DNA of 64,000 nt from Methanosarcina acetivorans C2A (GTDB lineage Archaea > Halobacteriota > Methanosarcinia > Methanosarcinales > Methanosarcinaceae): NCBI RefSeq assembly GCF_000007345.1, contig NC_003552.1:4464001-4528000 (forward strand). Reading direction: 5' to 3'. Numbering within the stretch: the first letter of the stretch is position 1; each line of letters opens with the position of its first letter. The notes beneath the pieces are model-generated. The model saw nothing but the letters and a program-made list of their open reading frames with translations, made no database searches and was not told where the DNA came from. A program made the translations under genes and the position numbers. This document shows, one piece after another, positions 1 through 9,535 of this stretch.

Positions 1-356
1 ATATGTTATTAGAGACTAATAAAATCTAAAGTATATATAATTTTTCTTTAAATGTTGTCTATGGATATTGTTTTATGAAAAACGTCCCTCAAATTAAAAA
101 TTATGTATACACTTAATCTGGAACTGACCGGCCAGAGAAAAACAATATCATTAGCAGTCTTTATAAAGTAAAATAAGAAAATCGCAATGAGATGACTTCC
201 CTCAATTTATAGTTATCGTTCGTATTTTTTCTTTGTTCACAGGTAGTAATCATAAGTACTTGTTATCATAAGTACTTGTTATCATAAGTACTTGTTACGT
301 TAAAAGTGAGATATTCCAACTGATTTTTACAGGTTGATCCGGTAAAATTTTGAAAC
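1..356. other. Non-coding left edge
   Basis: No gene is recognised. The stretch is AT-rich and contains a three-copy 16-bp tandem repeat (listed separately). It lies downstream of the SRPBCC gene, which is read leftwards into it. Confidence 0.5.
250..297. repeat. 16-bp tandem repeat, three copies
   Basis: Three exact head-to-tail copies of TCATAAGTACTTGTTA, each holding the palindrome AAGTACTT. It sits just beyond the 3' end of the SRPBCC gene. Function unknown; it could be a protein-binding array or a slippage product. Confidence 0.85.
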
Positions 357-809
357 TCATTTTACCTTTTCCGCCCTTTTTTTGAGGGCGCTGTTCATAT
401 CCCCAAAACTGCGTACCGTACCTTTCTCTATAGACCATGAAACGCTGATAAAAGGAATTGCAATCCCACTAAATTTCTCTTTCTGGATAAAGCGTACCCT
501 ATGGCCTGAAATTTCTTCCAGGATAAAGCTACGCTCCCCATCGAGAAGTCCAGGGAAGAAAAAATTTCCTTTCCAGGTAAGTTCTTTTTTTGGCTCTAGC
601 CGAATGATCCTCGGATGAATAGTCACGCCTTTTTCCCATTCAGGCTTCATGAAAACTTTAAGTTTACTTCCTACCTTTACCTCCCCGCTTATTTCCCTTA
701 TGTAAGGGTTCCACTGGGGATAGGCTGCAAAATCCGTAAGGATTTGCCAAATGCGATCCGCAGAAGCGAATATCTCGATTTCTGTGCTGATTTCTTTTTT
801 GAACCCGAT
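357..809 (-). CDS. SRPBCC (START-like) superfamily protein, ATC start
   Basis: About 150 residues with the helix-grip pattern of SRPBCC/polyketide-cyclase-like proteins. The N-terminal part reads EIEIFASADRIWQILTDF and then YPQWNPYI, followed by the strands up to GDMNSALKKRAEKVK. Such proteins bind hydrophobic ligands in a deep pocket; the ligand here is unknown. The first in-frame ATG (650) would remove the N-terminal third, including the conserved F-x-x-W-N-P-Y region, so it cannot be the true start. The frame is open upstream to codon ATC at 809-807, which follows AGAGGAG with 8 nt spacing. No ATG, GTG or TTG exists in frame near there. Either ATC is used or the gene has lost its start. 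Family assignment is good; the start is inference. Confidence 0.7.
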   Translation of the reverse strand: MGFKKEISTEIEIFASADRIWQILTDFAAYPQWNPYIREISGEVKVGSKLKVFMKPEWEKGVTIHPRIIRLEPKKELTWKGNFFFPGLLDGERSFILEEISGHRVRFIQKEKFSGIAIPFISVSWSIEKGTVRSFGDMNSALKKRAEKVK

Positions 810-1221
810 GGTTGCAACTCCTCTTTCATTTTTCCTGATCTCTTTTAGTCTATCAAAGGCAAACTTATTAATTCTACTTATTTGAACCGGGAGCAGGGAA
901 GATAAAGTATGAAAAAAGGACTACGGACTTGTTCAGTTGGCTTGTTCAGTTGGGCTTGTTAAGTCACTTGTTCGGTTAACTCGTCCAGCCAACTCATTCA
1001 TCAGCTCTTTTAGTCGGCTTTTCCAGTCAGCTTTCCCAGTCGGCTTTTCCAGTCAGCTTTCCCAGTCAGCTTTCCCAGTCAGCTCTTCCAAGCAGCTACT
1101 CTTCAAGGTCCGGTAAGGAATCATAATTTTCGCTTAAAGGACAGAGCGCTTGCTTAAAAAGCATAAGAAAGCCTGCTTAAAAAACATGAGTCTGCTCAAA
1201 GACCATTTTACTAAAAAACCT
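810..1221. other. Intergenic with tandem repeat
   Basis: No gene seen. It separates two leftward genes and holds the 13-bp repeat array at 1012-1089 plus looser related copies from about 930. Confidence 0.5.
1012..1089. repeat. 13-bp tandem repeat, six copies
   Basis: Six consecutive 13-bp units of the form AGTC(A/G)GCTTTTCC or AGTCAGCTTTCCC, with one to three differences between units. Degenerate units extend the pattern leftwards. Non-coding; probably a replication-slippage array downstream of the PHP gene. Confidence 0.8.
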
Positions 1222-1896
1222 TCAGGACATGCCGAAGAGTTTTTTCTTTAACTTTCGCTTTACGCTTCCGTACATCTGTTTCAGGATGATAGGAGTGGGG
1301 GTACTTTTCCCGGCAGGGGAAACTTTTCCTTCTCTTATTGCCCTGAGCACTGCCTCGACTGTTTTTTCGGAAGCATCGATTTCAGTATATGCCTGCCCTA
1401 CCATTTCGGGGATATGGGAGTCGCTCCCTGCAACAGCGGGGATTCCAAGCCTTTCTGCCTCAACTAAGGCTTTTCTGTTGGCTCCGTTGAAAAGGCAACG
1501 TGAATTGAAGACCTCAACCGCATCCGTATCAAGCCCTTCGAAACTTCCGATTCCGTGAGAGCTGCTCTTAAAAGGATGGGGAATGATGACCGTGCCTCCG
1601 AGTTTTCGAGCCCTTCGGATAGTTTCTTCCGGACTTAGCCGGGGTTCGATATCCTCTTTGATTCCCAGGACCAGGATATGTCCCTTTGAGGAGCTGACCT
1701 CCACGCCGGGGATAACTGTAATTTCGAGACCAAGTTCCAGGGCTTTTTTTGCACAGGCAAGCCCGCCTTCAACCGTATCATGGTCACAGATAGCAAAGCC
1801 GTCAAGGCCCCTTTTGAGGGCATTCTCAAGGATATCCTCATGGCTTGACTCACTATCTCTTGAATACTCGGAATGTACGTGAAGATCGAATTTCAT
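1222..1896 (-). CDS. PHP-domain phosphoesterase
   Basis: 224 residues. The N-terminus MKFDLHVHSEYSRDS carries the first PHP motif (HxH at 6 and 8), followed by AICDHDTVEGG, the PHP-type GVEVSSSKGHILVLG and IIPHPF. The late SDSH motif is also present (VAGSDSHIPEMVG). These residues bind the metal cluster of PHP phosphoesterases, the family of histidinol phosphatase and of the proofreading domain of bacterial DNA polymerase III. Stand-alone archaeal members of this length are common and their substrate is not known. The ATG follows an AT-rich stretch without a clear ribosome site. Monocistronic by spacing. Confidence 0.85.
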   Translation of the reverse strand: MKFDLHVHSEYSRDSESSHEDILENALKRGLDGFAICDHDTVEGGLACAKKALELGLEITVIPGVEVSSSKGHILVLGIKEDIEPRLSPEETIRRARKLGGTVIIPHPFKSSSHGIGSFEGLDTDAVEVFNSRCLFNGANRKALVEAERLGIPAVAGSDSHIPEMVGQAYTEIDASEKTVEAVLRAIREGKVSPAGKSTPTPIILKQMYGSVKRKLKKKLFGMS

Positions 1897-2570
1897 GCTA
1901 ATATAAAAATGCGAGTAGAATTTATATAAATTTTGAAACGGACATTAATAAAGAGAAAAAGAGAAGGAAAGCAGGCACTTTACGGGGGGTTTCGGGTCAG
2001 ACAATATTGGAAAGAATAGTGGAAAAATTGGGAAAGAAAAGATGAAAAGATAGCGGAAAAAGGAAACTTGGAACTGTCCAGGAAACATTTCAGGAAGGTT
2101 TGGAGGGTGTTTACGGAACGACTTTTCCGAAGGACTTTTTAGAAAATCTGTCTATGAGTTATATGAATCAACAAAAGTGATTATAGGAATAAAAATACAA
2201 AAAATCCAGTCCTGTAAACTGAATTATAAAGAGAGGAACGGGAGGGGAGGATCAGGGCAAGCAGACTGAAACAAAAAGGAAGGAGGAATCACGAACGGGC
2301 ACTTGCATATCAAAAATCTGGTGTAGGGGTAGTTTAGGATATAAGGAGGGTTTGGTGTCTTCAGTAGACGCCCGTTCGCAAATAAACAAACAACTTCCGG
2401 GTATAAATGTCTTTCGTATATATACGAACAATATTCAGGCTCTACAAAAGAATTTCTGAAAAGAAAGAAATTGGGAAACGTAGGAGTAATATACTAAAGT
2501 TATTATATAATTAGAAAAGCTTTTAATTCACCCATATAGGGGAAAAAATCAACAAAAACGCCATACTGCA
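1897..2570. other. Long intergenic region
   Basis: 674 bp with no convincing reading frame or tRNA. It is purine-rich on the plus strand (many GGAA and GAAAAG runs) and contains a 16-bp perfect palindrome at 2413-2428. It lies between the 3' end of hflX and the 5' end of the PHP gene, so it should hold the PHP promoter. Confidence 0.5.
2413..2428. promoter_or_regulatory. Perfect 16-bp palindrome
   Basis: TTCGTATATATACGAA, a perfect inverted repeat in an AT-rich intergenic region. Its size and symmetry suit a dimeric regulator site. The nearest gene start on the left is the PHP gene about 500 bp away, so a link to it is uncertain. Confidence 0.35.
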
Positions 2571-3848
2571 TCATTCTCCCTGATTAAGCTCCAGAGCTTT
2601 GATCCTGTTGATAATCTCTGTCCTGGCTTCATAATCCACTGAAATCCGCTCTCCATAATCAACCCTGTGCACAATGCCCTCGTCGTAGAGCCAGGAAAGG
2701 ACTGACATCCCTTTTTCCGAGTTAGGTAGGGTAAAGGAGTAAGAAGACCAGGCAGGCAGGTGCTTAATGATCTCGGCTTTTAACTCCTTCATGCCGAGCT
2801 TTTCCTTTGCAGAAACGAACACCGGGTTGGGAGCCATATAGCCAATCTCCTCCATAGCAGCTTCAAGTTCGGATGCCTCAAGCAGATCGGTCTTGTTGAG
2901 CACGGTGATCACCGGAACCCCCTGGATGCGGTCCCAGAGAGTATCGTGAGAGGTGGAAAGTTTCTGCAAGATTGTCTCGGGTTTTTCGCTTACATCGACA
3001 ACAAGCAGGATAAGGTCGGAAAGAAAGATCTCATCGAGGGTAGATTTGAAGGCATCGACCAGCCAGTGCGGCAGTTCCTCTATGAAGCCCACGGTATCGG
3101 TCAGGAGAGCCTTTCTCCCGCCCAGGTCGAGGGCCCGGGTGGTAGGTACAAGGGTCGTAAAGAGCTTATCCTGGGCTTCAACGCTTTCATCAACAATCGC
3201 ATTGAAGAGCGTACTTTTTCCGGCATTCGTATACCCTGCGAAGGAAACCAGAGAAAAACCTTTCCTGTGCCGGAAAGCCCGCAGGGACTCATCGTCTTTT
3301 TCTGCAGACTCAAGTTCATTTTCAATCCTTGAGATCCTTTTCTTCAGGTCCTGTTCATAGGCATCCTCATAATCCCCGAGCCCCATGAAACCTGCCCTTT
3401 CCTCTTTTTTCACAAGGGAAACAATAGCTCTTGCCCTCGGAACCTCGTACCTGAGCCTCGCAAGCTCAACCTGCAACTTGGACCTGCGGGTAGTAGCTCT
3501 TTTTGCAAAAATCTCAAGGATAAGCTGGAACTTGTCTATAATCTGGCACCCGCAGATTTCCGAGATATTGAAAAGCTGAATTGTAGAAAGCCTGTTATAA
3601 AAAATGACTTTTGAAGCCCTTTTCATTCGCACAAGTTCGGCAAGCTCCTCTATCTTTCCCTTCCCGAGCTGATACCTGGAATCCGGAAACCTTGTTTGCG
3701 TAAGCTCCCCGACAGGGACATAGCCTGCAGCCCTTGCAAGCTCCCTGAGTTCTTCAAAGAGGTATTCGCTACGTTCAGGGTCAGCTCGCGGATTGGTTCT
3801 TTTTGCCAGAATTACCCTGTTTTCGGAATCTGTTTTTTCTGATGGAAT
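2571..3848 (-). CDS. hflX: GTPase HflX, ATT start
   Basis: 425 residues when read from the ATT codon at 3848. HflX is a ribosome-associated GTPase that splits or rescues stalled 50S/70S particles in bacteria; archaeal members bind the large subunit. The N-terminal HflX domain is complete (ILAKRTNPRADPERSEYLF, then QLGKGKIEEL), then a coiled linker, G1 GYTNAGKST (about 205-213), G3 DTVGFIEELP and G4 NKTD. The first ATG (3632) or GTG (3638) would cut off about 70 conserved residues. Upstream there is no ATG/GTG/TTG; ATT at 3848 lies 7 nt after GAGG at the end of the preceding gene. That gene stops 2 nt before, so translation is probably coupled. Function is secure; the start codon is inference. 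Confidence 0.88.
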   Translation of the reverse strand: MPSEKTDSENRVILAKRTNPRADPERSEYLFEELRELARAAGYVPVGELTQTRFPDSRYQLGKGKIEELAELVRMKRASKVIFYNRLSTIQLFNISEICGCQIIDKFQLILEIFAKRATTRRSKLQVELARLRYEVPRARAIVSLVKKEERAGFMGLGDYEDAYEQDLKKRISRIENELESAEKDDESLRAFRHRKGFSLVSFAGYTNAGKSTLFNAIVDESVEAQDKLFTTLVPTTRALDLGGRKALLTDTVGFIEELPHWLVDAFKSTLDEIFLSDLILLVVDVSEKPETILQKLSTSHDTLWDRIQGVPVITVLNKTDLLEASELEAAMEEIGYMAPNPVFVSAKEKLGMKELKAEIIKHLPAWSSYSFTLPNSEKGMSVLSWLYDEGIVHRVDYGERISVDYEARTEIINRIKALELNQGE

Positions 3849-3850
3849 TG

Positions 3851-4246
3851 TTACGCCTCAATATTAAGTTCTTTAATGAGTAAATTTCGAGCGCTCAAGG
3901 AAATGTGATGAGCAAGTTCGATAGCCCTTCTCTCAGCCAGAGACTCCTGGTACTTAAATGCCCCTGAAAACATACTTTCCGGCACCCAGAGGGGCTGGTT
4001 GTACATATCCCCTTTTTCAGCCACAATCGTCCCCTCAAAAGAAAGCTGGTTAGCCGTATCCTCAATCAGCTGTACGACGTCAAGCAAACCGGGGGCTCTT
4101 TTAAGCCAGAAAGGAAGGATCTTCACCTGCTTGACTTTTTCGATATGGTCAGCAGAAACAGTAAGGGCTACAGCTGCGCAGACCATATAGTAGCCATCTT
4201 TGATTCTGTGCCTGCCCGAAATGTCCACTGCAATAATATCCCACAT
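3851..4246 (-). CDS. DUF2209-like conserved archaeal protein
   Basis: 131 residues, starting MWDIIAVDISGRHRIKDGYY. The opening strand with an Asp followed by a second strand (YMVCAAVALTV) resembles an RNase H-like fold, and the protein looks like the DUF2209 family of methanogens, but I assign that from memory and no function is established. It is transcribed with hflX; its stop lies 2 nt from the proposed hflX start, so the two form one transcription unit. Confidence 0.6.
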   Translation of the reverse strand: MWDIIAVDISGRHRIKDGYYMVCAAVALTVSADHIEKVKQVKILPFWLKRAPGLLDVVQLIEDTANQLSFEGTIVAEKGDMYNQPLWVPESMFSGAFKYQESLAERRAIELAHHISLSARNLLIKELNIEA

Positions 4247-4318
4247 TTATGTTTCACCTTCCTGCCCGGATGATACCTGTTTTTACAAACCTTCAAGAAA
4301 CATAAGACAGAATCTATA

Positions 4319-4403
4319 GAAATATGATATGTAATCGACTATAGAACCACATTGCAGAGGAAATATGACCTATAATCGATTATAGAACCACATTAAGGAG
4401 CCA
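4319..4403. repeat. 42-bp direct repeat, two copies
   Basis: Two adjacent imperfect copies sharing AAATATGA and ATCGA(C/T)TATAGAACCACATT. They lie between endA and the DUF2209 gene. A third fragment (CCACATTA) follows. No function suggested. Confidence 0.65.
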
Positions 4404-4438
4404 CATTATAAAGTCGCATTACGAATCATACCATAGGA

Positions 4439-5491
4439 TTACATTTTGACTCTGCTAATGTCCAGGTACTCGACTCCTTCCTCTTTCTCGACTGCAAAAA
4501 GCATTCTTTTGCGCACGCTGTTTGCAAGCCTGACAGCCCCGGACATGACCGGAAGCCTGAACTCGTAATCAGAAGGAATTACGTTTACAAGATACTCGGA
4601 ATGGGGAATTTTTTCTATGGACTCGACTTTCCTGTAGACCCTGAAATGGGTCCCGAACTTAAAGCCGGTCTTGACCACATGCCCTGAGTCTCGCAGAGCT
4701 TTATATGCACCGTATTTACGCAGGAAAGAACTCTCGATTTCCGAGGCTTTCTCAACAAATTCATCGAACGAGAAGATCCTGTCTTTCCTGTCCCTGACAA
4801 CTATTATCCCTCTCGAAAAGAGGTAGAGGGACTCAACAAGGGAGAGCTGCAACCTTTCAGGGTCAAGCATTTTCCCGTAGAAACCCCCGGCGTAAAGAGC
4901 CCCTGAAGCCTCGGCATCCCAGGCTATTACCCGGTCTTCGAGGAAAGTCGCATCGGTTTTGACTTCAGGGTAGGGCTCAGGCATCTCCCCCTGAGGGGAA
5001 GCGGTTTTAATCTCGTAGAAGGTCAGGTCGCTTTCTTCGTCCACCACAGCCAGGATAAACTGTTTATGCACATTTTCTGCCGAGATGACCGAGTCCTGCA
5101 AGAGCTTTACAGGAAGGGGCTGCCTTTCGGACAGGACATGGACAAAGATTTTTGCCGCACTTTTTCCGGGATGGCTGCCTCTGGGATAGACCCTGAAATC
5201 CGCAGCCGAAGGCTGGACATAATATCCCCGCTCTTTAAGGTCTTTATAAACGATATACTTCAGCTCGAAGTTCGGCTGCCTCAGAGAAGCCTGCTCGAAA
5301 AGAGCCCTGAAATCAAGCTTTCTCCCTTCAAGCTCTATTTCGATTTTTCCTCTGAACTGGAGGTATGCGGCCTCCACGAGCGAGAGTTCAAGCCCGTCCT
5401 CCCTGGGACGCCCGAAATAACCTGTTTTGTAAAGTTCGGCAACCGCTTCCTTTCCGGCAAGGACCCGGTCTCCTTCAAGTTGTGTTTTCAA
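4439..5491 (-). CDS. endA: tRNA-splicing endonuclease, two-repeat type
   Basis: About 350 residues, twice the size of the homotetrameric archaeal enzyme, as in the Archaeoglobus/Methanosarcina homodimer form. It cuts introns out of pre-tRNA at bulge-helix-bulge motifs. Two related halves are visible: PREDGLELSLVEAAYL and PERLQLSLVESLYL. Only the C-terminal half has the full catalytic set, Tyr in FRVYRK (286), His in KIPHSEYLV (297) and Lys in SVRKRM (328); the N-terminal half is structural. The longer frame begins at GTG 5500, but GGTGA followed 5 nt later by TTG at 5491 is a better start. The gene stands alone between hflX/DUF2209 and cfbB. Confidence 0.9.
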   Translation of the reverse strand: MKTQLEGDRVLAGKEAVAELYKTGYFGRPREDGLELSLVEAAYLQFRGKIEIELEGRKLDFRALFEQASLRQPNFELKYIVYKDLKERGYYVQPSAADFRVYPRGSHPGKSAAKIFVHVLSERQPLPVKLLQDSVISAENVHKQFILAVVDEESDLTFYEIKTASPQGEMPEPYPEVKTDATFLEDRVIAWDAEASGALYAGGFYGKMLDPERLQLSLVESLYLFSRGIIVVRDRKDRIFSFDEFVEKASEIESSFLRKYGAYKALRDSGHVVKTGFKFGTHFRVYRKVESIEKIPHSEYLVNVIPSDYEFRLPVMSGAVRLANSVRKRMLFAVEKEEGVEYLDISRVKM

Positions 5492-5810
5492 TAGGTTCAC
5501 CTGAGAAGAAAATAGAATGAAAATAAGTTTTACAGGAATCTATTTTGTAAGATTCCGGATTCTAACAATCTGCTTTGCAACAATTTGGCTTATCTTTCTT
5601 ACATTAAATAATCCGACCTGTATAAGCCGGTCTTTAACCGTTGTGTAATAATCTGGCTTAATATAATATTGTTTTTTCGACCTGCGGGAGCAGAGCTGCA
5701 GGTACAGGTGCAGACTTTCAAGGCAGACAGGTGCAAATTTGAAAGCGCAGGTTTGAAAGTGCAGGGCCTTCAAGAGCAAGTCTTCAAGATTAAGCCGTAA
5801 AGTTATATTT
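5492..5810. other. Intergenic, endA to cfbB
   Basis: 319 bp with no gene. It contains imperfect CAGGTGCA/TGCAGG repeats (5695-5765). It must hold the endA promoter and the end of the cfb transcript. Confidence 0.45.
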
Positions 5811-7304
5811 CTACCGGGGAGCCCTCGAAGCCCTGAACTTCCCGGCAGCTTCGACAAGCGAACCTGCAAGTTCCCGGTATGCAACTCCGTGAAGGTGGGC
5901 ATAAGAACCAAGGGTGTTTCCGACAATAAGCCCGTCCCTATCGCCTTTTATCCCGGTGCCCCGCAAAAGAGCTATTGCAAACTCCGCATACTCCGGAATT
6001 TCCCGGATTTCGGAGTGGTGGAACTCATGCCCCTTGAAGCTGTTGCCTTCTTTTCCGATAAGGCAGTCCCGGTCAAGGGTCCCGATATTGTAGCTGACAA
6101 CCCTTGTCTGTCCCATGATCGTATGCCCCGGGAGCGCCCCGACCATTATATAGGTGGACTCGGGCATCGAAGCATCGTGGTATGTGCCTTTTCCCGGGAC
6201 TCCGGTACTGATTTTTTCCGTAAGGTACATGAGCCCTCCGCATTCGGCATATATTGGCATCCCTGCAGCCGAAGCTTCTTTAATGCTTCTTCGCATGGAC
6301 TCGTTAGCTTCGAGTTCGGCGGCAAAAAGCTCGGGGTAACCGCCTCCGATATAGAGCCCGTCCACATCAGGGAGCTCCGGGTCATTTACCGGGCTGAAGT
6401 AAACAATCTCCGCACCTGCAAGTTCAAGCAGGTCAATATTGTCACGGTAGTAAAAATTGAAAGCCTCATCAAGAGCAATACCTATCCTCGGCCTGGGGGA
6501 ACCTGCCCCGGCAGCAGGGGAAAAAATACTGTTTTCGGGGCTTGTCAGGGATTTTGCACTTCCTGCGATTTCCAGAAAGCGGTCCACATCAATTCCTTTA
6601 TTGATGATTTCTTCAATGCCCCGGAGCCTGTCCTCAAACCCTCCGTCTCCAAGCCTCCTCCTGCCTTCAAGCGCAGGCATGAGCCCGAGGTGGCGCATGG
6701 AAATCTGCATGGAGGGATCTCTCGGGATGATCCCTATAACCGGCACACCGGTATAGTGTTCTATTGCCTCTTTTGCTTTCTGTGCGTGGCGGCGGCCTCC
6801 TATGTTATTCAGGATTACGCCTGCGATTTCCACGTCAGGGTCGAAATTCTTATAACCGCTTATAAGGGCTGCCGCGGAACGGGTAATGCTGCGGGCATTG
6901 ATTACGAAAACCACAGGGCATTTGAGGATTTTTGCGATCTGGGCGGTACTCCCGAGGTCGCTGAGGCCTTCAAAACCTTCGTAAAGCCCCCGGACGCCTT
7001 CGATAATTGCAATGTCCGCTCCACTCCCTGTTTCACAGGCATGGGAGTAGACGTCAAGGATTCCGTTCTCATCCATCAGGTAGCCGTCAAGGTTCCGGCA
7101 GAACCGGCCCGTGATTTCGGTATGGTAACTGGGGTCGATATAGTCAAGCGCGACCTTAAAGGGCTGGACTTTATACCCTCTTGAAACAAGGGCAGCCATG
7201 AGCCCCATGGAAATCGTGGTCTTGCCTGAAGAGGAACGGTCTGCGGAAATAAGGACTCTGGGAATGCTCCCTGCCTCTGTTCCGGATTGTTTGCTGTGGG
7301 ACAT
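5811..7304 (-). CDS. cfbB: Ni-sirohydrochlorin a,c-diamide synthase
   Basis: 497 residues, the CbiA/CobB family. It uses ATP and glutamine to amidate the a and c acetate side chains of Ni-sirohydrochlorin in F430 synthesis. The N-terminal dethiobiotin-synthetase-like domain has P-loop DRSSSGKTT (22-30) and DYIDPSYH. The C-terminal class I glutamine amidotransferase domain has the nucleophile in YAECGGLMYL (Cys355) and the His region GHEFHHSEI (about 425-433). It closes the cfb cluster (A-E-D-C-B). The cluster order and the absence of a cobalamin gene nearby favour CfbB over cobyrinate synthase. Confidence 0.93.
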   Translation of the reverse strand: MSHSKQSGTEAGSIPRVLISADRSSSGKTTISMGLMAALVSRGYKVQPFKVALDYIDPSYHTEITGRFCRNLDGYLMDENGILDVYSHACETGSGADIAIIEGVRGLYEGFEGLSDLGSTAQIAKILKCPVVFVINARSITRSAAALISGYKNFDPDVEIAGVILNNIGGRRHAQKAKEAIEHYTGVPVIGIIPRDPSMQISMRHLGLMPALEGRRRLGDGGFEDRLRGIEEIINKGIDVDRFLEIAGSAKSLTSPENSIFSPAAGAGSPRPRIGIALDEAFNFYYRDNIDLLELAGAEIVYFSPVNDPELPDVDGLYIGGGYPELFAAELEANESMRRSIKEASAAGMPIYAECGGLMYLTEKISTGVPGKGTYHDASMPESTYIMVGALPGHTIMGQTRVVSYNIGTLDRDCLIGKEGNSFKGHEFHHSEIREIPEYAEFAIALLRGTGIKGDRDGLIVGNTLGSYAHLHGVAYRELAGSLVEAAGKFRASRAPR

Positions 7305-7449
7305 GCTTTCAATACCCCTGATCTGGTTTCTTCGTTTATTGCGGCACTGGTAGTGTCTGCGGTTTACACCGTCTTTTATAATTTATTATGATTTGACAGT
7401 TCATTCCGGATCTTCCCGGTTACTTCTTTCGCTTCCGGTTATTCCCGGT

Positions 7450-8247
7450 TTATTTTGTCATTTCCCTTAACCGCTCATCGCTCAGGTGGGATGCCATAAC
7501 CTTCTTTTCGTTTGTAAGGATTGATTTTCCGAGCTGGCGGTAGACTTCGGCAATGTCGGAGTCCGGAGCTTTTTCCATAACGGAATACCCTTCTCTTTCG
7601 CAGTCCTGCACTATCTGCCGCTTCGGGATGAAAGCCATCAGCTGGCTTCCGATTTCTTCGGAAAACTTCCTGACGATTTCCTCTTCCCGGCTTGCATTCC
7701 TCGAGTTGCAGATAACCCCGCTAAGCGGCATCCCGATCTTGGAAAGCCCTTTGCAGATGTTATTTGCTGCATAGAGGGGCATGTACTCTCCGGAGGTCAG
7801 GACATAGGCCTCATTTACGTAACCCTTCCTGACAGGAGCAACAAAGCCGCCGCAGACGATGTCTCCCGGCACATCGTAGATGATGAGATCCTGCTCTTTA
7901 AGGAGATCTCCGGAAATGCTCTTGAGTTTCTGGATTGCAACGATAATTCCGCGCCCTGCACAGCCTATCCCGGGCTCGGGACCTCCTGCTTCCACGCATT
8001 TAACCCCTGCATACCCTTCAAAAACCACATCTTTTTCCTGTACATCCACCCCCTCTCTGAGGAGATCGAGGATTGTCGGGATTCTTTTGCCTCTGAGAAG
8101 GGTTATGGACGAATCGCTTTTGGGGTCACAGCCTATGATCATGACTTTCTTTCCTGCTTCCGCACAGGCAGCTGCAACGTTTGAGGCTGTACTTGACTTG
8201 CCTATGCCGCCTTTTCCGTAAATTGCAACGATCTTTTGTTTTTTCAA
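7450..8247 (-). CDS. cfbC: Ni-sirohydrochlorin a,c-diamide reductive cyclase, reductase subunit
   Basis: 265 residues, a NifH homologue. As a homodimer it holds one [4Fe-4S] cluster and passes electrons, with ATP hydrolysis, to CfbD for the six-electron reduction that makes the seco-F430 precursor. Visible: P-loop GKGGIGKSS (11-19), switch region DPKSDSS, and the two cluster cysteines at GIGCAGRG (Cys96) and DIVCGGF (Cys132). It stands between cfbD and cfbB, which separates it from true nitrogenase NifH. Confidence 0.95.
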
Positions 8248-8305
8248 AGGATCTTCCTCCCGTTATCTGATTTCTCCTGGACTTTATCCTTATATTTGTC
8301 CAGAT

Positions 8306-8353
8306 TTTTAATCCTGGTTTTAATCCTAGTTTTAATCCTGGTTTTAATCCGGT
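8306..8353. repeat. 12-bp tandem repeat, four copies
   Basis: Four consecutive units of TTTTAATCC(T/G)(G/A)G lie in the 175-bp gap between cfbD and cfbC, just ahead of the cfbC start. Could affect the leader of cfbC; no known meaning. Confidence 0.8.
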
Positions 8354-8422
8354 TTTTATCCGGGCTTGCATCAGGACTTTATCCAAACTTCTTTCCTGGT
8401 TTTTGCCCTGACTCGTTTCCGT

Positions 8423-9535
8423 TCAGGCTTCTTTTGCAACTTCCCTTAATGTGGCTCCGAATTCGGATTCCACGATTTCGCTGACTCCAAGAGTCTTGGG
8501 GTGAAGGTCGATCTCAACCAGGACATGCTCGTGTCCCATCTCTTTTAAGGGCAAGACCTGCCTTGGCCCGTTCGTAATCGAGATCAGTTCCATGTGCTGC
8601 AGGTTCTCCATAGGGATTGCATGAGGGACACCTGTGATAACCGCAAAATCGTAATCACTGTATTTTTCCTTAATAAGTTCGCTGACCTTTTCCCCGGCTA
8701 TCGGGTACTCGTCCATGCCGCCGATGATTTCATGGATCTCGACCCCGTGGGCTATGAAGTCCCGCATAATGTATTGGGCATGCTGCCTGACCCTCGGAAG
8801 CCCGAGTTCTGGGTCGATGTTTGCCATATTGACCAGGTTTTCCTTTTTCCCGAGTGCGGCTGCAACCTCACTGACCGCAAGGGTAATGTCTGCAAACATG
8901 TAGCCGGTTTCTTTCTTGGCGTTCATTATGACGAGTCCTTTCTTGCCTTCTTTAAGGAGTTCGATAAGCCGCTTTGCAACCTTATATTTGAGATCTCCCC
9001 TGGAAGGGGCAAGGTATTCCTTACTTGCAGCCCCGAACCGCTTTTCGACCTCTGTGGCTTTTATGAGGAGGTATTCCTGGCGCTCGAATTCTTTACGGTC
9101 AATTATCCCGGCATCAAGCGCGGATTCGAGGGCAAAGAGCACGCCTCTTGTGTTGTTGTGGTAGCCTGCATGTACTTCGACTTCGATAACCGGGATGTCA
9201 GGATTTGCTTCAAGCACGGCATCGTGCATTTCCTCTCCTATGATCATGCTGGCGCAGGTGCCGACAACACCCAGGATTTTCGGGTTGAAGAGCTCGATTG
9301 ACTTGTTGATAACCTCCACAAGCCGGTCATGTCCGCCAAAAACAAAGCCGTTCTCGTCAAGCCCCGTAGTGACCACATGGATCCCGTCTTCTTCAAGCAA
9401 CCTTGCATGTTTAAAGGAGCAGCCTGGGGGGCCGTGCAGGATTGCAACGTCGACATTTAAGTCCCTGAGGGTATAAAGAGCCGCAACGATCGAACTCGGG
9501 CGGGGGTGAATAATTGAGATCTCTTTTTGAGTCAT
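8423..9535 (-). CDS. cfbD: Ni-sirohydrochlorin a,c-diamide reductive cyclase, catalytic subunit
   Basis: 370 residues, a shortened NifD-type protein. With CfbC it reduces the macrocycle and forms the lactam ring of the F430 precursor. Cys39 ([11 protein letters not shown]) and Cys94 ([13 protein letters not shown]) match cluster-binding cysteines of the nitrogenase-like family. It lacks the extra regions that bind FeMo-cofactor in NifD. Placed between cfbE and cfbC. Confidence 0.94.
   Translation of the reverse strand: MTQKEISIIHPRPSSIVAALYTLRDLNVDVAILHGPPGCSFKHARLLEEDGIHVVTTGLDENGFVFGGHDRLVEVINKSIELFNPKILGVVGTCASMIIGEEMHDAVLEANPDIPVIEVEVHAGYHNNTRGVLFALESALDAGIIDRKEFERQEYLLIKATEVEKRFGAASKEYLAPSRGDLKYKVAKRLIELLKEGKKGLVIMNAKKETGYMFADITLAVSEVAAALGKKENLVNMANIDPELGLPRVRQHAQYIMRDFIAHGVEIHEIIGGMDEYPIAGEKVSELIKEKYSDYDFAVITGVPHAIPMENLQHMELISITNGPRQVLPLKEMGHEHVLVEIDLHPKTLGVSEIVESEFGATLREVAKEA

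Noticed and set aside
5889-7184. 431-codon open frame on the plus strand opposite cfbB
   Set aside because: It is a shadow of cfbB codon use; the minus strand has all P-loop and amidotransferase motifs.
8594-9301. 235-codon open frame opposite cfbD
   Set aside because: No domain or ribosome site; cfbD is well supported on the other strand.
7450-9535. Nitrogenase (nifH/nifD) reading of cfbC and cfbD
   Set aside because: No nifK, E, N or B nearby; the gene order with chelatase, amide synthase and Mur-like ligase is that of F430 synthesis.
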